Shown: positions 34,618 to 45,006 of the stretch, piece by piece | Layout of the letters: the number at the start of each line of letters is the position of its first letter | How positions within the stretch are numbered: the stretch's first letter is position 1 | NCBI GenBank assembly: GCA_029948255.1 | Contig: JALIZF010001922.1 | Span: 1,054,001 to 1,118,000 of the forward strand | Source of the DNA: Telmatactis stephensoni | Lineage: Eukaryota > Cnidaria > Anthozoa > Actiniaria > Isophelliidae | Direction of reading: 5' to 3' | DNA: 64,000 bases | Program-made: the position numbers and the translations under genes | Notes under the pieces: model-generated | Databases searched by the model: none | The model's input: only the letters and a program-made list of their open reading frames with translations | Told to the model about the DNA's origin: nothing

Positions 34618-35869
34618 ACATCCTTGTTTCAACTTCTTTCCTTTCTGTGTAGCTTTAAATACCCTTAAAACAGAGCACTGATGGAGAGAGGGGTAGTACA
34701 ATGAGAGCACCGTCGACCTCAAGTTTATCAGTTACTCAAATTACTGTCACAAGTTATCTATGTAAATATGGTTGCTTTACTTTACTTTACTTTATCATAA
34801 CTCAGTTCATTTTATTGTATTTAAAAAAAAGATTTTTTTTTGAAATGGTATTGGCTTTGTATTTATGCCTGTTTCCATGATAAATATTGGAAGACTACAA
34901 GATGAGAAAAAGATGATTTTTGTTTTCAAAATAAAATGTTTGGCATGTAAATATTAAGAACATTCGAAAAAAAAGATTGATTTTGCAAATCATTGAAGTT
35001 TAAATTTTGAAAATCCGACAAAATCGAGCTGAGTTATGGTAAGTCAAAATGATCCAGATTTCTATAGTTTTTGGCATGTTTGCCCCAATTCAAAGTGGCG
35101 GACGAAAGCGTGAAGTGGCTTATTCTGCCCCTGAGTTCAGTGTGTGTGTGTGTGTGTGTTGGGAGAGGGACCCTGGGGGAACTCCATCGTAAAAGGATCA
35201 GGTATGCTCCTTCAGAAATTTTTGAAAACACCTCTAAAAGATACAGGAAGTCTTTTAAGAAGGGCGTGGCTTGACATTTTTAACCGCTTAGAAGAGATAC
35301 CAGTGATAACAAAGCTAATGAACATTATTATTATGAACATTATATTTGATGGTTGACATGCTTTTTGGGGGGCAAATTTCTTCCATTTGGGAACAAGATA
35401 ATAAGCAAGGGGCTCTTTTGATACCCAAAAGAGACCAGGAAATGCTAAAACTCTTTTAAACTTCTATTTTAATTAACACCCTAAAAGATACCAAATCGCT
35501 GATTTTACCCCTTAGAGATACCATGAGTATACCCAATCCCAAGGGTGGATCCAGGGGGAGGGTTGCGGGGGTCAGGACCCCCCTGTGTTTATCAATGAAT
35601 ATGTCATGAATTTGCGACAGCAGTAATTTTTTTCTGTGAAAAGACTCACTTTTAACATTCATTGAAATATCACTAAGCAATGCCAACCCTCTATCCATTC
35701 AGTTGTAAATATAATATTTTTGTTTCTAATAAAAAGTGTTAAAAGATCACTAGTCTAAGCAATTAATGTCATATTTTCAGTGAGTTTCAATGGCTTAAGA
35801 CCTTTTCGTTTGGGTTCCCTGTTTGTAAACGTCACGTGACCCCCACAGGTCTTTGAAAAATCCTGGATC

Positions 35870-36290
35870 CGCCCCCGGGGGGGGGTACTCCCATATATTT
35901 ACTATACGGGGATGATCCGCTGAACAGGGTATGGTTTTTCGAGTTCCCTGTCATAAACAGGGTATCCTTTTTGCAATTTTTTGAGCTTCTTGTCATTTTC
36001 AGGGTAGCAGCTTTCTCATCAACCTTAGTCGTTAGCTAGCCACAACGGCAACGATCTAGCTGTCTAGAAGCTTTATTTATCGTTGTTCGATCACGATCGC
36101 AACAAACTCGTTATGAAACTCATTTACATTACAGACAAATAAGTACATTACATTCTGCAATTATTATACTTTGTCATAAACAGGGTATGGTATTTTAAGT
36201 TTTTCTGTCATAAACAGGGTAACCGTTTTAGGATCCCAGCGGAACATCCCCACCCAAATCCTGGTCAAGTAACCCCCCCGGGGATCCGCC
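35870..36290. mobile_element. Inverted-repeat element with AACAGGGTA motifs
   Basis: The phrase CATAAACAGGGTA or a variant occurs five times between about 35930 and 36230. The ends are GGGGGTACTCCC-like on the left and CCCCCCCGGGGATCC-like on the right, with GATCCGCTGAACA and a partly complementary CCCAGCGGAACATC. Probably a non-autonomous transposon related to the 26.1-26.5 kb element. Confidence 0.6.
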
Positions 36291-36962
36291 CTTGAACCTT
36301 TTACAATGGAGTCTACTTTCACCCAAATTTAATCATATATTGCATCAAGTGAAACCCAATTGCTATGCTTTTTTACCTTCCTCTGATGCTGGGCTAGTTT
36401 CAGACCGATAGCCCTCACTTATTGGCTGAAGGGGAGTGACTGGATGGATAAATATTTGGCTCGAGTTCACGACCGACGGTACAGACTAGTGAGCCCAGCC
36501 CAGCCCAGCCCAAATTTTCATAAGAGCTTTTGGTTCAAATCCCCACCTTAGTTGGCCTTGAAACCCAACCTCATATCGTAAAGATGGGGAGGTTTTTCGT
36601 TCTTTTCTAGCATTTACTTACCACTTTCCTTCAACAGAGAGTGAGGGAAAATATGTCCTAGTTGACTTGGTTTCTTTGACGGGTCTTGGCAAAGAAGGCA
36701 AACTGGAAGGCTGTCAGTCACTGCCCATCGAGCTAATAGTCGTGCCAACTTATACAAGTCCCGAGATTGGACATTATTTTCTTTCTTCTGTTGAATAACA
36801 ATCTTTTTCTGAGCTTCATAGTCTTTTTCACTTGCACTGGACGCCATTTTGTGGTGAAAACTGAAAGCTAGCTGGTTCCCAGGGCCATCCTGAGGTAGGC
36901 TCGTTGGGGACTGGGTTCGGGTATGAGAGAAAGGATTAAAGAATGTCAGCTATCTGAAATAT

Positions 36963-36968
36963 TTTATT
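36963..36968 (-). terminator. Candidate polyadenylation signal of the serine protease
   Basis: AATAAA on the minus strand about 50 bp beyond the stop codon at 37015. Confidence 0.55.
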
Positions 36969-37014
36969 AATTTCTTCACTTGTATAAATTTTCAGTCAAC
37001 AAATAGCTATATCA

Positions 37015-40000
37015 TTAAATAAAATTGATGCCAGTATTATTTGTAATCCATCGTCGTGCACTGGATATTTTCGCGTAGATTCCATACTTATTTGCTACTC
37101 CACATTGATCGTGACCAAACGAGGACACGCCTGCAATATACCACCTATAGTCACCTCCCCGACACATTAAGGGACCTACAAAAAGAAAATATAAAATAAA
37201 ATCACAAAAATAAAGCTATAACTATGTAGCAAGCTATGTAGTTAGCTTTGGAACAAGAACTTTTAGGGATTGGATCTGGAGGGCGTGGTCTGGAGAATAT
37301 GTACTATGTCCCTTTAAAAGGCGCTGTTACACGCTGAAACTTTTCTCTGAAACTTGCCTCAATCGCCGTTGTGAGACAAGTTTCACAACGCATTGCACCG
37401 TGTAACATGGTCATTTAGCTGAAACTTTCCCCGGGTCGGTTTCACGAGACGGTTTCACGAAAAGTAGGACTGCTTTCTACTCCTGCAACAGAAACTTGAA
37501 CAAGTTTCAGGACAAAATTTCGGCGTGTAACGACACTCCTTATGAAATTCGTCTCGCATCGGCGATCGACATAAGTTTCAGATAAAAGTTTCAGCGTATA
37601 ACAGCGCCTTTAGTAGAGGCCTTTCTGATAATTTTCACTTAGAATCGACAAACCTCCACTGTCTCCTTCGCAAGTGTCCCTGCCACCCTGCTGAAAGCCC
37701 GCACACACAAGATCATCGCTGATGACTCCACTGTAAGATTCTGGTCTGTTACAGTCTGGTTGTGTCACTATTGGAATGGCTGCCTCATGAAGACTGCTGT
37801 GAGTTGGTCCATTTACTTTTTCATTTCCCCACCCTGCTACGTGACACATGGTACCTAACGGGAAATAAGAAAAATGCGACTATAATGTAGTAGTATAGTA
37901 GTGTACATAGTGTATGAGTACAGCGGTCCCCAATTAGTGCGAAAACGCTAATAGAAATTGGGGCTTAAACAAACAGTCAGGTTTATTCAATAAACATGAC
38001 GACTGTTTGTTCAATAGCCTGCGATGCTGGTGGTCTGCGTTTTTGTTTGTTTGTTTGTTTGTTCGTTTGTTTGTTTGTTTGTTTGTTTTTTCCCTCGACC
38101 CCAAAACCGCAGACCGCCAGCAACGCAGGCTATTTATTTGAGCGCCCAATTTCTATTATTTAAAGCAGGATTGACAAATTGGTGCAAATCTCTCAGCAGA
38201 AGGTGAAGCGGGAAAAGAGGGGCGAAATTACTCTATGAACGTAATATGGAGCTGAGTTAGCCTGTGTGTACAGCCTACCCCACTCCCTACGAGAAAAATT
38301 GGGGAAGCGCGCAACGTTTCGCGAAACATTGGAATGGGTGGACACACGCTGCAACATTGTGTTGCGCGCGACGTTTCAGCAAATGTTTCGGGAAAAGTTG
38401 CACCGTGTGTCCGGAACTTTATCGATAATCGCGCGCGTGTTATACTACCATAAAGGCCCGGACACACGGCGCAACTTTTCCCGAAACATTTGCTGAAACA
38501 CCACGCGCAACATGGTTGCACCGTGTGTCTACCACTGAAACATCTCGTGCAATGTTGCGCGCAACAGTTCTGGACAGTTGCAGAAGTAGAACTCGATCTA
38601 TCCTACTTCTGTGGCTGTTGCTCGCAACGTTTCGCGAAACACTGGAATGGGTGGACACACGCTGCAACATTGTGTTGCGCGCGATGCTTCAGCAAATGTT
38701 TCAAGAAATATTGCACCGTGTGTCCGGGCCTTAAGCGTACTCGTAAATTTGGTCAAATACGTAGCGCGCGTAATGAGAAAAAGCCCTTTATTAGAGCCGG
38801 GAAAGTGCAGAATTTTACCTGGCGGAAAGTCTCCTTCTTTGAGACAAATAGGAAAGATATTCTGGGAGATTCTTGCTGGTTCTTGTAGTTCTACCAACAT
38901 TAAGTCGTAAATAGATATTATTTTAGGGCCTTCTGAAGTATCCTTTGTTAAAATATCCCACTTAGGGTGAAAAATGACTTTGTTTGCTGTGATTTCTTGT
39001 TCTTTACCCGTCAGATCGTTAAGATTATGCTCTCCAAGGCGAATCTAAAACGAATGATATTAAACCTTGAATGGGTGGCGCAGCATAATAGATATATAGA
39101 CACACGAGACCATAGCATTCAAAGATCCACTATCCATTGTGTTCTATTTTAGTTACTTTTGCTACGTCCGACAAGCCAAATACGTTTTTCTCAGTATACA
39201 GCACGAATATACATAGATTGCTGAAAACGTTATATGTCTGTCTTGGAATTTATGTATTCTAAGAGTACGTTAGGAAAAAAAACAGTAAATGCGGTAAATC
39301 TTTCTGAAATCTACGATGTTTGTCGGACATTCTATATTCCAGTGGGAATACTGCGCAATTGTTTCATGTTCACTCAAGCAAATTGTGGATCTATGAATTA
39401 TGATCTCTTGACAGACAGATGTCTTGTTTGAGGCGTGGTCACCCATCTCACGCACTCTTCACTTTCTACGCCAGTTTTCCAGCTAGGGGCGAACCCAAAT
39501 TTATCCTTCAGGAGGCCATACACCTATTTCAAAAAAGGTTGTCAGACGACAGGCCTCAAGCCTATTAGATCAGACTGAAAAGGAGTATGGGTAGGCGCAA
39601 GTCTTCATTCACCAACCTCGTCCCCAGGTTCTCCCTTCTCGCTCTTTTACAAAATGGCGGCCTTCGAGCGCCTTTTTGAAATAGGTGTATACAGTTATAT
39701 AGTTCACGGTAGCTTTGAATATCTTACCAGTACTCAATCGGAAACACCATTACTTACTTTAATACGCGATGGCATCGTATGCGCACCAGTAATTATAAGT
39801 CCATTGTTAATCAAACCACAATGACCAGCGGTTATAACCCATCGGTCTGAAATTAAGGCGGCTCCACACTTGAAGAACTTCCCTAAGAGTCCATCTACAT
39901 AGAGTGCTGCCATCCATGGCCAGCCTCCAGGAACGGACTCGTGACCACCTTGAACAAAACAATAAATTGAAATAGACTAAAATTAGCTGTCCCTTCTTGA

Positions 40001-43000
40001 ACACCCTTGGCGTGAATGTAAGATGTTTACGTTGGTATTTTGAGGGTCTCGATGAGGATGCCCATATTGTCAGATAACTACTAATTTTTGGCCCGCAAAT
40101 GTCAGTTAACTACTACACTGCAAAGACGCGCGAGTAAATTTACTCCAAAGCTTGAGTAAATCGATGCGTCCACAATAACTCACTTATCCGAGTAAATAGG
40201 TGTATACAGTAAAGGGTACGCCAACGTGTTAGTTCACAGTTTGGTATCCCTGTGTGAACTACTGCACCGGAAATAAAACATCCCGCCAGTAGTTTCCGAA
40301 GTGATTCACAGGAAGTAAAACACCCCACCAGTGGTTCACACAGGAAACCCACAGTCAAACCAAGCACAAATTTACCATTCCAACTTGATTCTGATTGGCT
40401 AAAATCGGCGTAAACTAGTCCAGAAACTACCGACAAAAGTATAAAAGGGCCAGTCTACCCCGGTGAGGTTCTCTGTTGTATTAGAGTGCTTGGAACTCGC
40501 AACGAAGAAAATTTAATGCATGAGCGAACTTTATTCTTCAATTGTGGAACTGCTGCGATTGAAATTCAACGTAAACAAGGAAATTAGGCAGACATTAAGC
40601 TCTAAGTTTACGCTTGAGCTAACAGTTTCCTCGGTAAGCTATAATTTATATTGATAGCTGATGTTTTATACGAGTAGTTTTACTGAAATGTTTATAATTA
40701 CGCGAACTCTGACCTTCAAACAGTCCATTGGAATTTGGTTTCTTGCTTCCCCCGCTTCAAAGAACCAACCAAAAGATACTCATAAAGATCTCTAAAATCC
40801 TAGGGCGATCGTGTAACATTTCGGTTTTTAGTTTTATAGAGATATTCGTATTCTTGATTTTCAGTATGATGGTTTGTCTCACGTCCACCAGCATGGCGGT
40901 AAACTTTTAAGAACATAATTTCAAACACAAAAGTGGCAAATATAACTTATTTTCACTACAATTAGCAATTCAAAGTGTATATAAACACAAAATACTGTGG
41001 TTTGAAAGAATTTGTAGTGATTTCCCCGGCTTCTCAGGCGCGTGACTTTGCGTTGTGTGACATAACACCGGCTACAACTCTTGCCGAATAAAACATTTTG
41101 TGCATCAAATTATTTCGATATAAGTTAAAAAATTATCTAAAAACACAGTTTCCTAGACCATATTTTAGAATAAAATCGATTGGATCTGAAATTAAATTTT
41201 AGTTAGGTTTTTCTTGATCAGTGTCTCAGCAATAACTCACTTATCCGAGTAAATAGGTGTATACAGTAAAGGGTACGCAGTTATTCAGTTATTTGAGTAA
41301 AGGGTATTCAGTTACTCAAATAACTAAGTAAATTTACTCGGATAAGTGAGTTACTGTGGATGCACCAATTTACTCAGGTTTTTGAGCAAATTTACTCGCG
41401 CGTTTTTGCAGTGTAATCTTTATATAGAAAAAGTAAAATGTCAGTTAACTATAAATGTTCAATTATATATCAGTTTACTACTAATCTTTAGGCCAAATGT
41501 CAGATAATTGTTAAACCCCATATTGACACACTTTATTATGATCTGGAGACACAACGAAGACCGTCATTTGGGGACAGTAAGGGATTTTGCATCGGCGACC
41601 ACCCATTGAAAGTCATCATCTTGGACCCTTTTTTGCCGTGAGCATGGAAAACTGAAAGTTGTCAATTAGCTATACTTTTTACAAGGTATTTTGCAATACC
41701 AGAATAATGGCATTTTTCAGGCTTTTCGCTTAGTATTTTACTAGTCGATGTGAACCCTGTTGTAATACCGTACCTGTGATACGTTTATCGTTTGCTAGAT
41801 CTGCGTAGTTTGGCCGAACACCACATCCTGTAGATTAAGAGACATAAGTAAATATCTGTAAGTTCTAAAATTACTAGCTTTAGATCTGAGTTGGTAGTGT
41901 GCTGACACTAAACCCATGAAACAAATAGTATTAATTAGTACTAAATAACACTAATCAAACAACAGAAAGCAAAGACTTTCGCGCGTGCTCAGTATTCAGT
42001 GCTTATTAGGGGTTTAAGTAGGAGACGTTTTTGTCAACATGCACGGACGTCACACGCGCGTTTTCGTTCATCCGTTCGCCGTTGTAGATGAAGTTGCTGT
42101 TCTTGGTAGAAGATGAAAAAGCTTTAACTGACCTTCTGCTTAACGAAGACGGACACATCATCCATGATGGCGAACGGATGAAGAAGCTTAAGAACACCAC
42201 ACTGCGGTGGCGTCCGTGTTGACAAAAACGTCTCCTGCTTAAGATATCAACGTTCAAGGGTTTAATGCGAGCACTCATACCAACTGGTCAAACACTCTAT
42301 ATATTACAGGGGTTTTTGTTTTGTTTTGTTTTTGTTTGTTTGTTGTTTGTTTGTTTGTTTGTTTGTTTGTTTGTTTTGCGAAGAGAGTAAGATAAAATTG
42401 GAAATTCCCTTATCGCAGTGGTGGGGTTAAGATTGGAAAATATAAGAGACTAGTATGGGAAAAGGGAAAAAGTGGTGGGGCTATAGCACTACCAGCCCCT
42501 CCCCCTCCGCAGTCCCTGTATCGAGGTCCCGCTGACGGAGGGCCTGATTGGGATGTTGTACAAATATAAATAGTGCAATGAAAATTACAACTGTAGGAGA
42601 TAGTTAGTCTTCATAGGAATTGCAGGGCGGATTTAGGGGAGGGGTGCAGGGAGGTGCACACCCCCTCCTGAGACGACTTTGAGTCCATTTTTCTCAATAT
42701 TTTTCCAAAATATCCTCTTGGCAATTTCCAATTTATATCATGGTGCACCTCCTCCTGAAGACAGTGCACCCCCTCCTGAAGATAATCCTGGATCCACCCC
42801 TGAATTGTAGTTCAAAATCCTCAGGCTGACTGCTGTAGAGTTGTTGCACATTCAGGAAAATAAATGGTGTTTTGAATTAAAAATTTACTCCAAGTTTCGA
42901 AGGGACGAAGAAATATCATTTGGAAAAAAGATACAAACAATTTCCAGAATTGCGTTAAATCAGTCTTTCGGTTATTGCTCTTTCACAATATAACTCTTAC

Positions 43001-43573
43001 ATTTCAATAACATAAAAATAATCACTGATATTTCAAGTTTTTTTAATCCCTTGTGAAACTGTTTTGCTGTTGCCGTAGCAACCGATCCTTTCTTCTTTTC
43101 TCTCTTTTTCTTTCTTTCTTTTTTTTTTTTTTCTTTTCTTGTTTTTCCGATTCCTTCCCCTTGGAATAAGGCAAAGTATATTTACAACACTTATTATATC
43201 AGTTCTAGGTCCTTGGATGTATAAAGATATCCGGCGATAAGCAAAACTTTCAAGTGGCCACCTGCCGTGACTGATCTCTTCAGAATCGAACTTATACATA
43301 GAAACTGTATTTCCACGCACTTCTAGACTGGAATAAATATTGATTTCTAGTCAGGTCAACTCTTATTAGCACTAAATACGAATTATAGTGGCTGATAAGA
43401 AACCGCTTGACATGTTCCCAATTATTCAGATTATTATCCTATTAGATTAATTAAACAAATTGAATCCTTTCATGTAGAGCAGGTATTGTAATGTTACAGT
43501 CGTTACCTGTTAATTGTCCAACTGTTGAACTGTGGAATATCGCCAGCACTAGCACAGAAATTGTAGTCCACAT
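37015..43573 (-). CDS. Secreted trypsin-like serine protease (six exons, complete)
   Basis: Exons (minus): 43507-43573, 41774-41827, 39758-39948, 38819-39044, 37654-37854, 37015-37175. All junctions are GT-AG and in phase, giving 299 residues. A hydrophobic signal peptide (MWTTISVLVLAIFHSSTVG) is followed by a CGVRP cysteine that could tether the propeptide. The activation site is KR/ITGG. Catalytic residues are His83 in ITAGHC, Asp151 in IYDLMLVEL and Ser245 in CEGDSGGP. Asp239, six residues before the Ser, predicts cleavage after Arg or Lys. The last exon ends in the usual FGHDQCG...YAKISSARRWI. The length fits a chymotrypsin-fold S1 protease without accessory domains. It is probably an extracellular digestive or immune protease; the substrate is unknown. 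Introns are filled by MITEs at 37317-37611, 38451-38733, 39519-39691, 40114-41415 and 42014-42242. Confidence 0.95.
37317..37611. mobile_element. Foldback MITE, 295 bp, in protease intron
   Basis: The left end AAAGGCGCTGTTACACGCTG and AAACTTTT are mirrored at the right end (AAAAGTTTCAGCGTATAACA, GCGCCTTT). Internally GAAACTTG motifs recur in both orientations. Confidence 0.88.
38044..38088. repeat. (TTTG)n microsatellite
   Basis: About 45 bp of TTTG/GTTT tetranucleotide in the protease intron, flanked by CAGACCACCAGCATCGCAGG-like inverted sequence. A second (TTTG)n lies near 42320-42377. Confidence 0.9.
38451..38733. mobile_element. Foldback MITE with GGACACACGGTGCAAC ends
   Basis: The left end TAAGGCCCGGACACACGG-like (38451) is mirrored by CACCGTGTGTCCGGGCCTTA (38714-38733). 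The internal phrase TGGACACACGCTGCAACATT recurs at about 38338 and 38651, so a second, partial copy (about 38290-38420) precedes this one. Confidence 0.85.
39519..39691. mobile_element. MITE with ACACCTATTTCAAAAAAGG ends, copy 1
   Basis: The left end TACACCTATTTCAAAAAAGG is mirrored by CGCCTTTTTGAAATAGGTGT at the right. The same termini bound the element at 60742-60996. Confidence 0.85.
40440..40448 (+). promoter_or_regulatory. TATA box inside the TIR element
   Basis: TATAAAAGG, followed by a plausible 70-bp leader before the ATG at 40520. It is one of the best TATA consensus matches seen in the window. Confidence 0.55.
40520..40633 (+). CDS. Exon-like small ORF in the TIR element
   Basis: ATG at 40520 opens 38 codons (MSELYSSIVELLRLKFNVNK...) that run into a good splice donor TCG/GTAAGC at 40634. 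Helix-like composition, no family recognised. No second exon could be identified with confidence; a possible acceptor TTCAAACAG lies near 40720. It could be the first exon of a captured host gene or chance. Low confidence. Confidence 0.3.
42014..42242. mobile_element. Foldback MITE, 229 bp, in protease intron
   Basis: The left end TTAAGTAGGAGACGTTTTTG and TCAACATGCACGGACG are mirrored by CGTCCGTGTTGACAAAAACG and TCTCCTGCTTAA. The minus-strand ORF across it is a read-through. Confidence 0.9.
42623..42802 (+). mobile_element. hAT-like MITE with CAGGGGYGGATYYAGG ends, copy 1
   Basis: Begins CAGGGCGGATTTAGGGGAGG and ends CCTGGATCCACCCCTG. A second copy at 58832-58974 shares ACGACTTTGAGTCC, ATATTTTTC and GGTGCACCTCCTCCTGA but has lost its right terminus. 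Such termini are common in hAT-type non-autonomous elements. Confidence 0.75.
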
Positions 43574-43923
43574 TTTGGCTCCGTTTCTCTCTTGCTGAAA
43601 GATTATGTAGCAACTTTACTATATCTAAATGGTAGACTTCCTTAGTATTCAATGGTATCTTATAAGCTAGTGATATAAACAAATATATGCACTATCTTCG
43701 TGCATTTGTTTGTTTATAAATGTACTATCTTCGTGCGTTATCGGTTAGATGATCACCTGTCACCAGATGAAAGTTAAAGGAAATCTGTTCCACTTTCAGT
43801 TTATCAGTAATAGTCTATTCTCGATGTGTTTTGTTCTATGAAATACAGGTAGATACTTCAAAATCAGTTTATGTCCATTATTTTAGCTATGATGTTATCA
43901 TAACAAAATGTCAAGTGAGGAAA

Positions 43924-44136
43924 CAGGGTCCCCTTTGCCTTTTGCGTGAAGCTACGTGAATGACCGATATATTTTGACGTGAAACGTGATTTAAGGTCTA
44001 AAATCGTTTAGCGTCCAAGTGAAATCAACTTTTGATTTTTTGTGAATGTGAAATAGATGTTTTAATTATCCGTGACGCGTGAAAAAAACAATATTTTTGC
44101 GTGATTTCATTTTACAAAGGACTATAGGGGACCCTG
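43924..44136 (+). mobile_element. Short TIR element, CAGGGTCCCC family, copy 2
   Basis: Starts CAGGGTCCCCTTTGCCTTTT and ends CTATAGGGGACCCTG. The interior is homologous to 1008-1203. It lies upstream of the serine protease. Confidence 0.85.
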
Positions 44137-44953
44137 GGGAAAGGCACTTGCCTATGTATATGCTTTAGTCTTGCTTTTATGATGGTTTTGGTTGCTTTAT
44201 GGCATTTACATGATTGCTCGTCAGCGGTTCCGGGAGTAAAGTACCTTATGGTGCAGAAGTATGGAGCCAGTTATTAGGTAAAGAGTGTCATACATGAAAA
44301 TAAAGAGTCCAGAGGAAATGCACAAAGAAATTGTGGAAAATATACTCTTACTCACTCACGAATGAAATGTCTCAATTTATGATTTTGCAATCAAGTTTAT
44401 TCTCTGTTTGCCAATATCTTGCTAAATATAACTCCTCCTTCTTCCCACTATTTCACTTCTTAGACTTTCATTTTTTTCCCCTATTTTTCTACTTTCTATT
44501 TCTATCAGTCTTTTTCGGCAGTTGACCAGGTGTTTTTAGATATTGTTAGTGATGTGAAGGGCACTTTTTAGGGTTATGTTTTCCATTATTGTTTTAACAA
44601 AAATTCCCTGTAAAATGTTACAAGAAAACTGTTGTAGCTTGAAAAGCTTTGTGAAAATATAAGAGGAAAACCTGGTAACTAGCCATTGTCAAAGTCACGT
44701 GTTTGCCATGCCATGTTGAATTAGAAAACGAAATGGGAAAAAGTAACATTTTTTAAGAATTGATTTATAAAATAAATGAAATATTTTTTAAATCGTTTTT
44801 TTTCTGATTTTCATAATTATTATAATCATTGGTGGGATTTCTATAATAATTGCAAATGTACTAAATGTACATTATTGTAAAACCATGAATTCTAAACAAT
44901 GCCACCATGAAACGACAAACATAACCAAAACGTGCTACAAAATTTAAAACGGC

Positions 44954-44959
44954 TTTATT
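44954..44959 (-). terminator. Candidate polyadenylation signal of the methyltransferase
   Basis: AATAAA on the minus strand about 50 bp beyond the stop codon at 45007. Confidence 0.6.
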
Positions 44960-45006
44960 ATGAATATATTTTGAAACCTAATATTGTTTAGTAAGTCTAC
45001 GACTGA

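Larger units (their letters stand above)
33173..36847 (-). pseudogene. Unfamiliar two-exon gene with CxxC...GHxxPH motif, two frameshifts
   Basis: Exon 1 is 36622-36847 (75 residues). It starts with ATG and contains PVCLLCQDPSKKPSQLGHIF and PHSLL, a CxxC plus GHxxPH pattern recalling zinc-bound HNH-type domains. Its donor AGTG/GTAAGT joins the acceptor TTTAG/GCAATC at 34278 in phase. Exon 2 (33173-34278) encodes roughly 365 more residues, ending in TGA. The frame changes near 34217-34219 (a GGG run) and again near 33621-33628 (a TTTTCCCC run). At both places one extra base would keep a sensible protein frame. On either side the sequence is clearly protein-like, with Cys, Trp and aromatic residues (YCFDSTRGAYIWCIQYG, DNYFYKMFNARCDYEG). 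I do not recognise the family; the HNH idea rests on one motif. Either this is a young pseudogene or the assembly lost single bases in homopolymers. The 2.3-kb intron holds repeats. Confidence 0.72.
40114..41415. mobile_element. 1.3-kb TIR element carrying a promoter and exon-like ORF
   Basis: The ends are TACACTGCAAAGACGCGCGA (40114) and GCGCGTTTTTGCAGTGTA (right), with the arm GAGTAAATTTACTC on both sides. A 48-bp phrase (AATAACTCACTTATCCGAGT onward) occurs both at about 40172 and about 41229. A flanking TA could be the target duplication of a Tc1/mariner-like mover. No transposase is present, so it is non-autonomous. The interior between the arms contains a TATA box and a short ORF described separately. 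It sits in an intron of the serine protease. Confidence 0.8.

Noticed and set aside
38228..38910. ORFs with repeated GGHTLQ/ARDVS-type peptides
   Set aside because: They read through the duplicated MITE; only 38819-39044 on the minus strand is a real exon.
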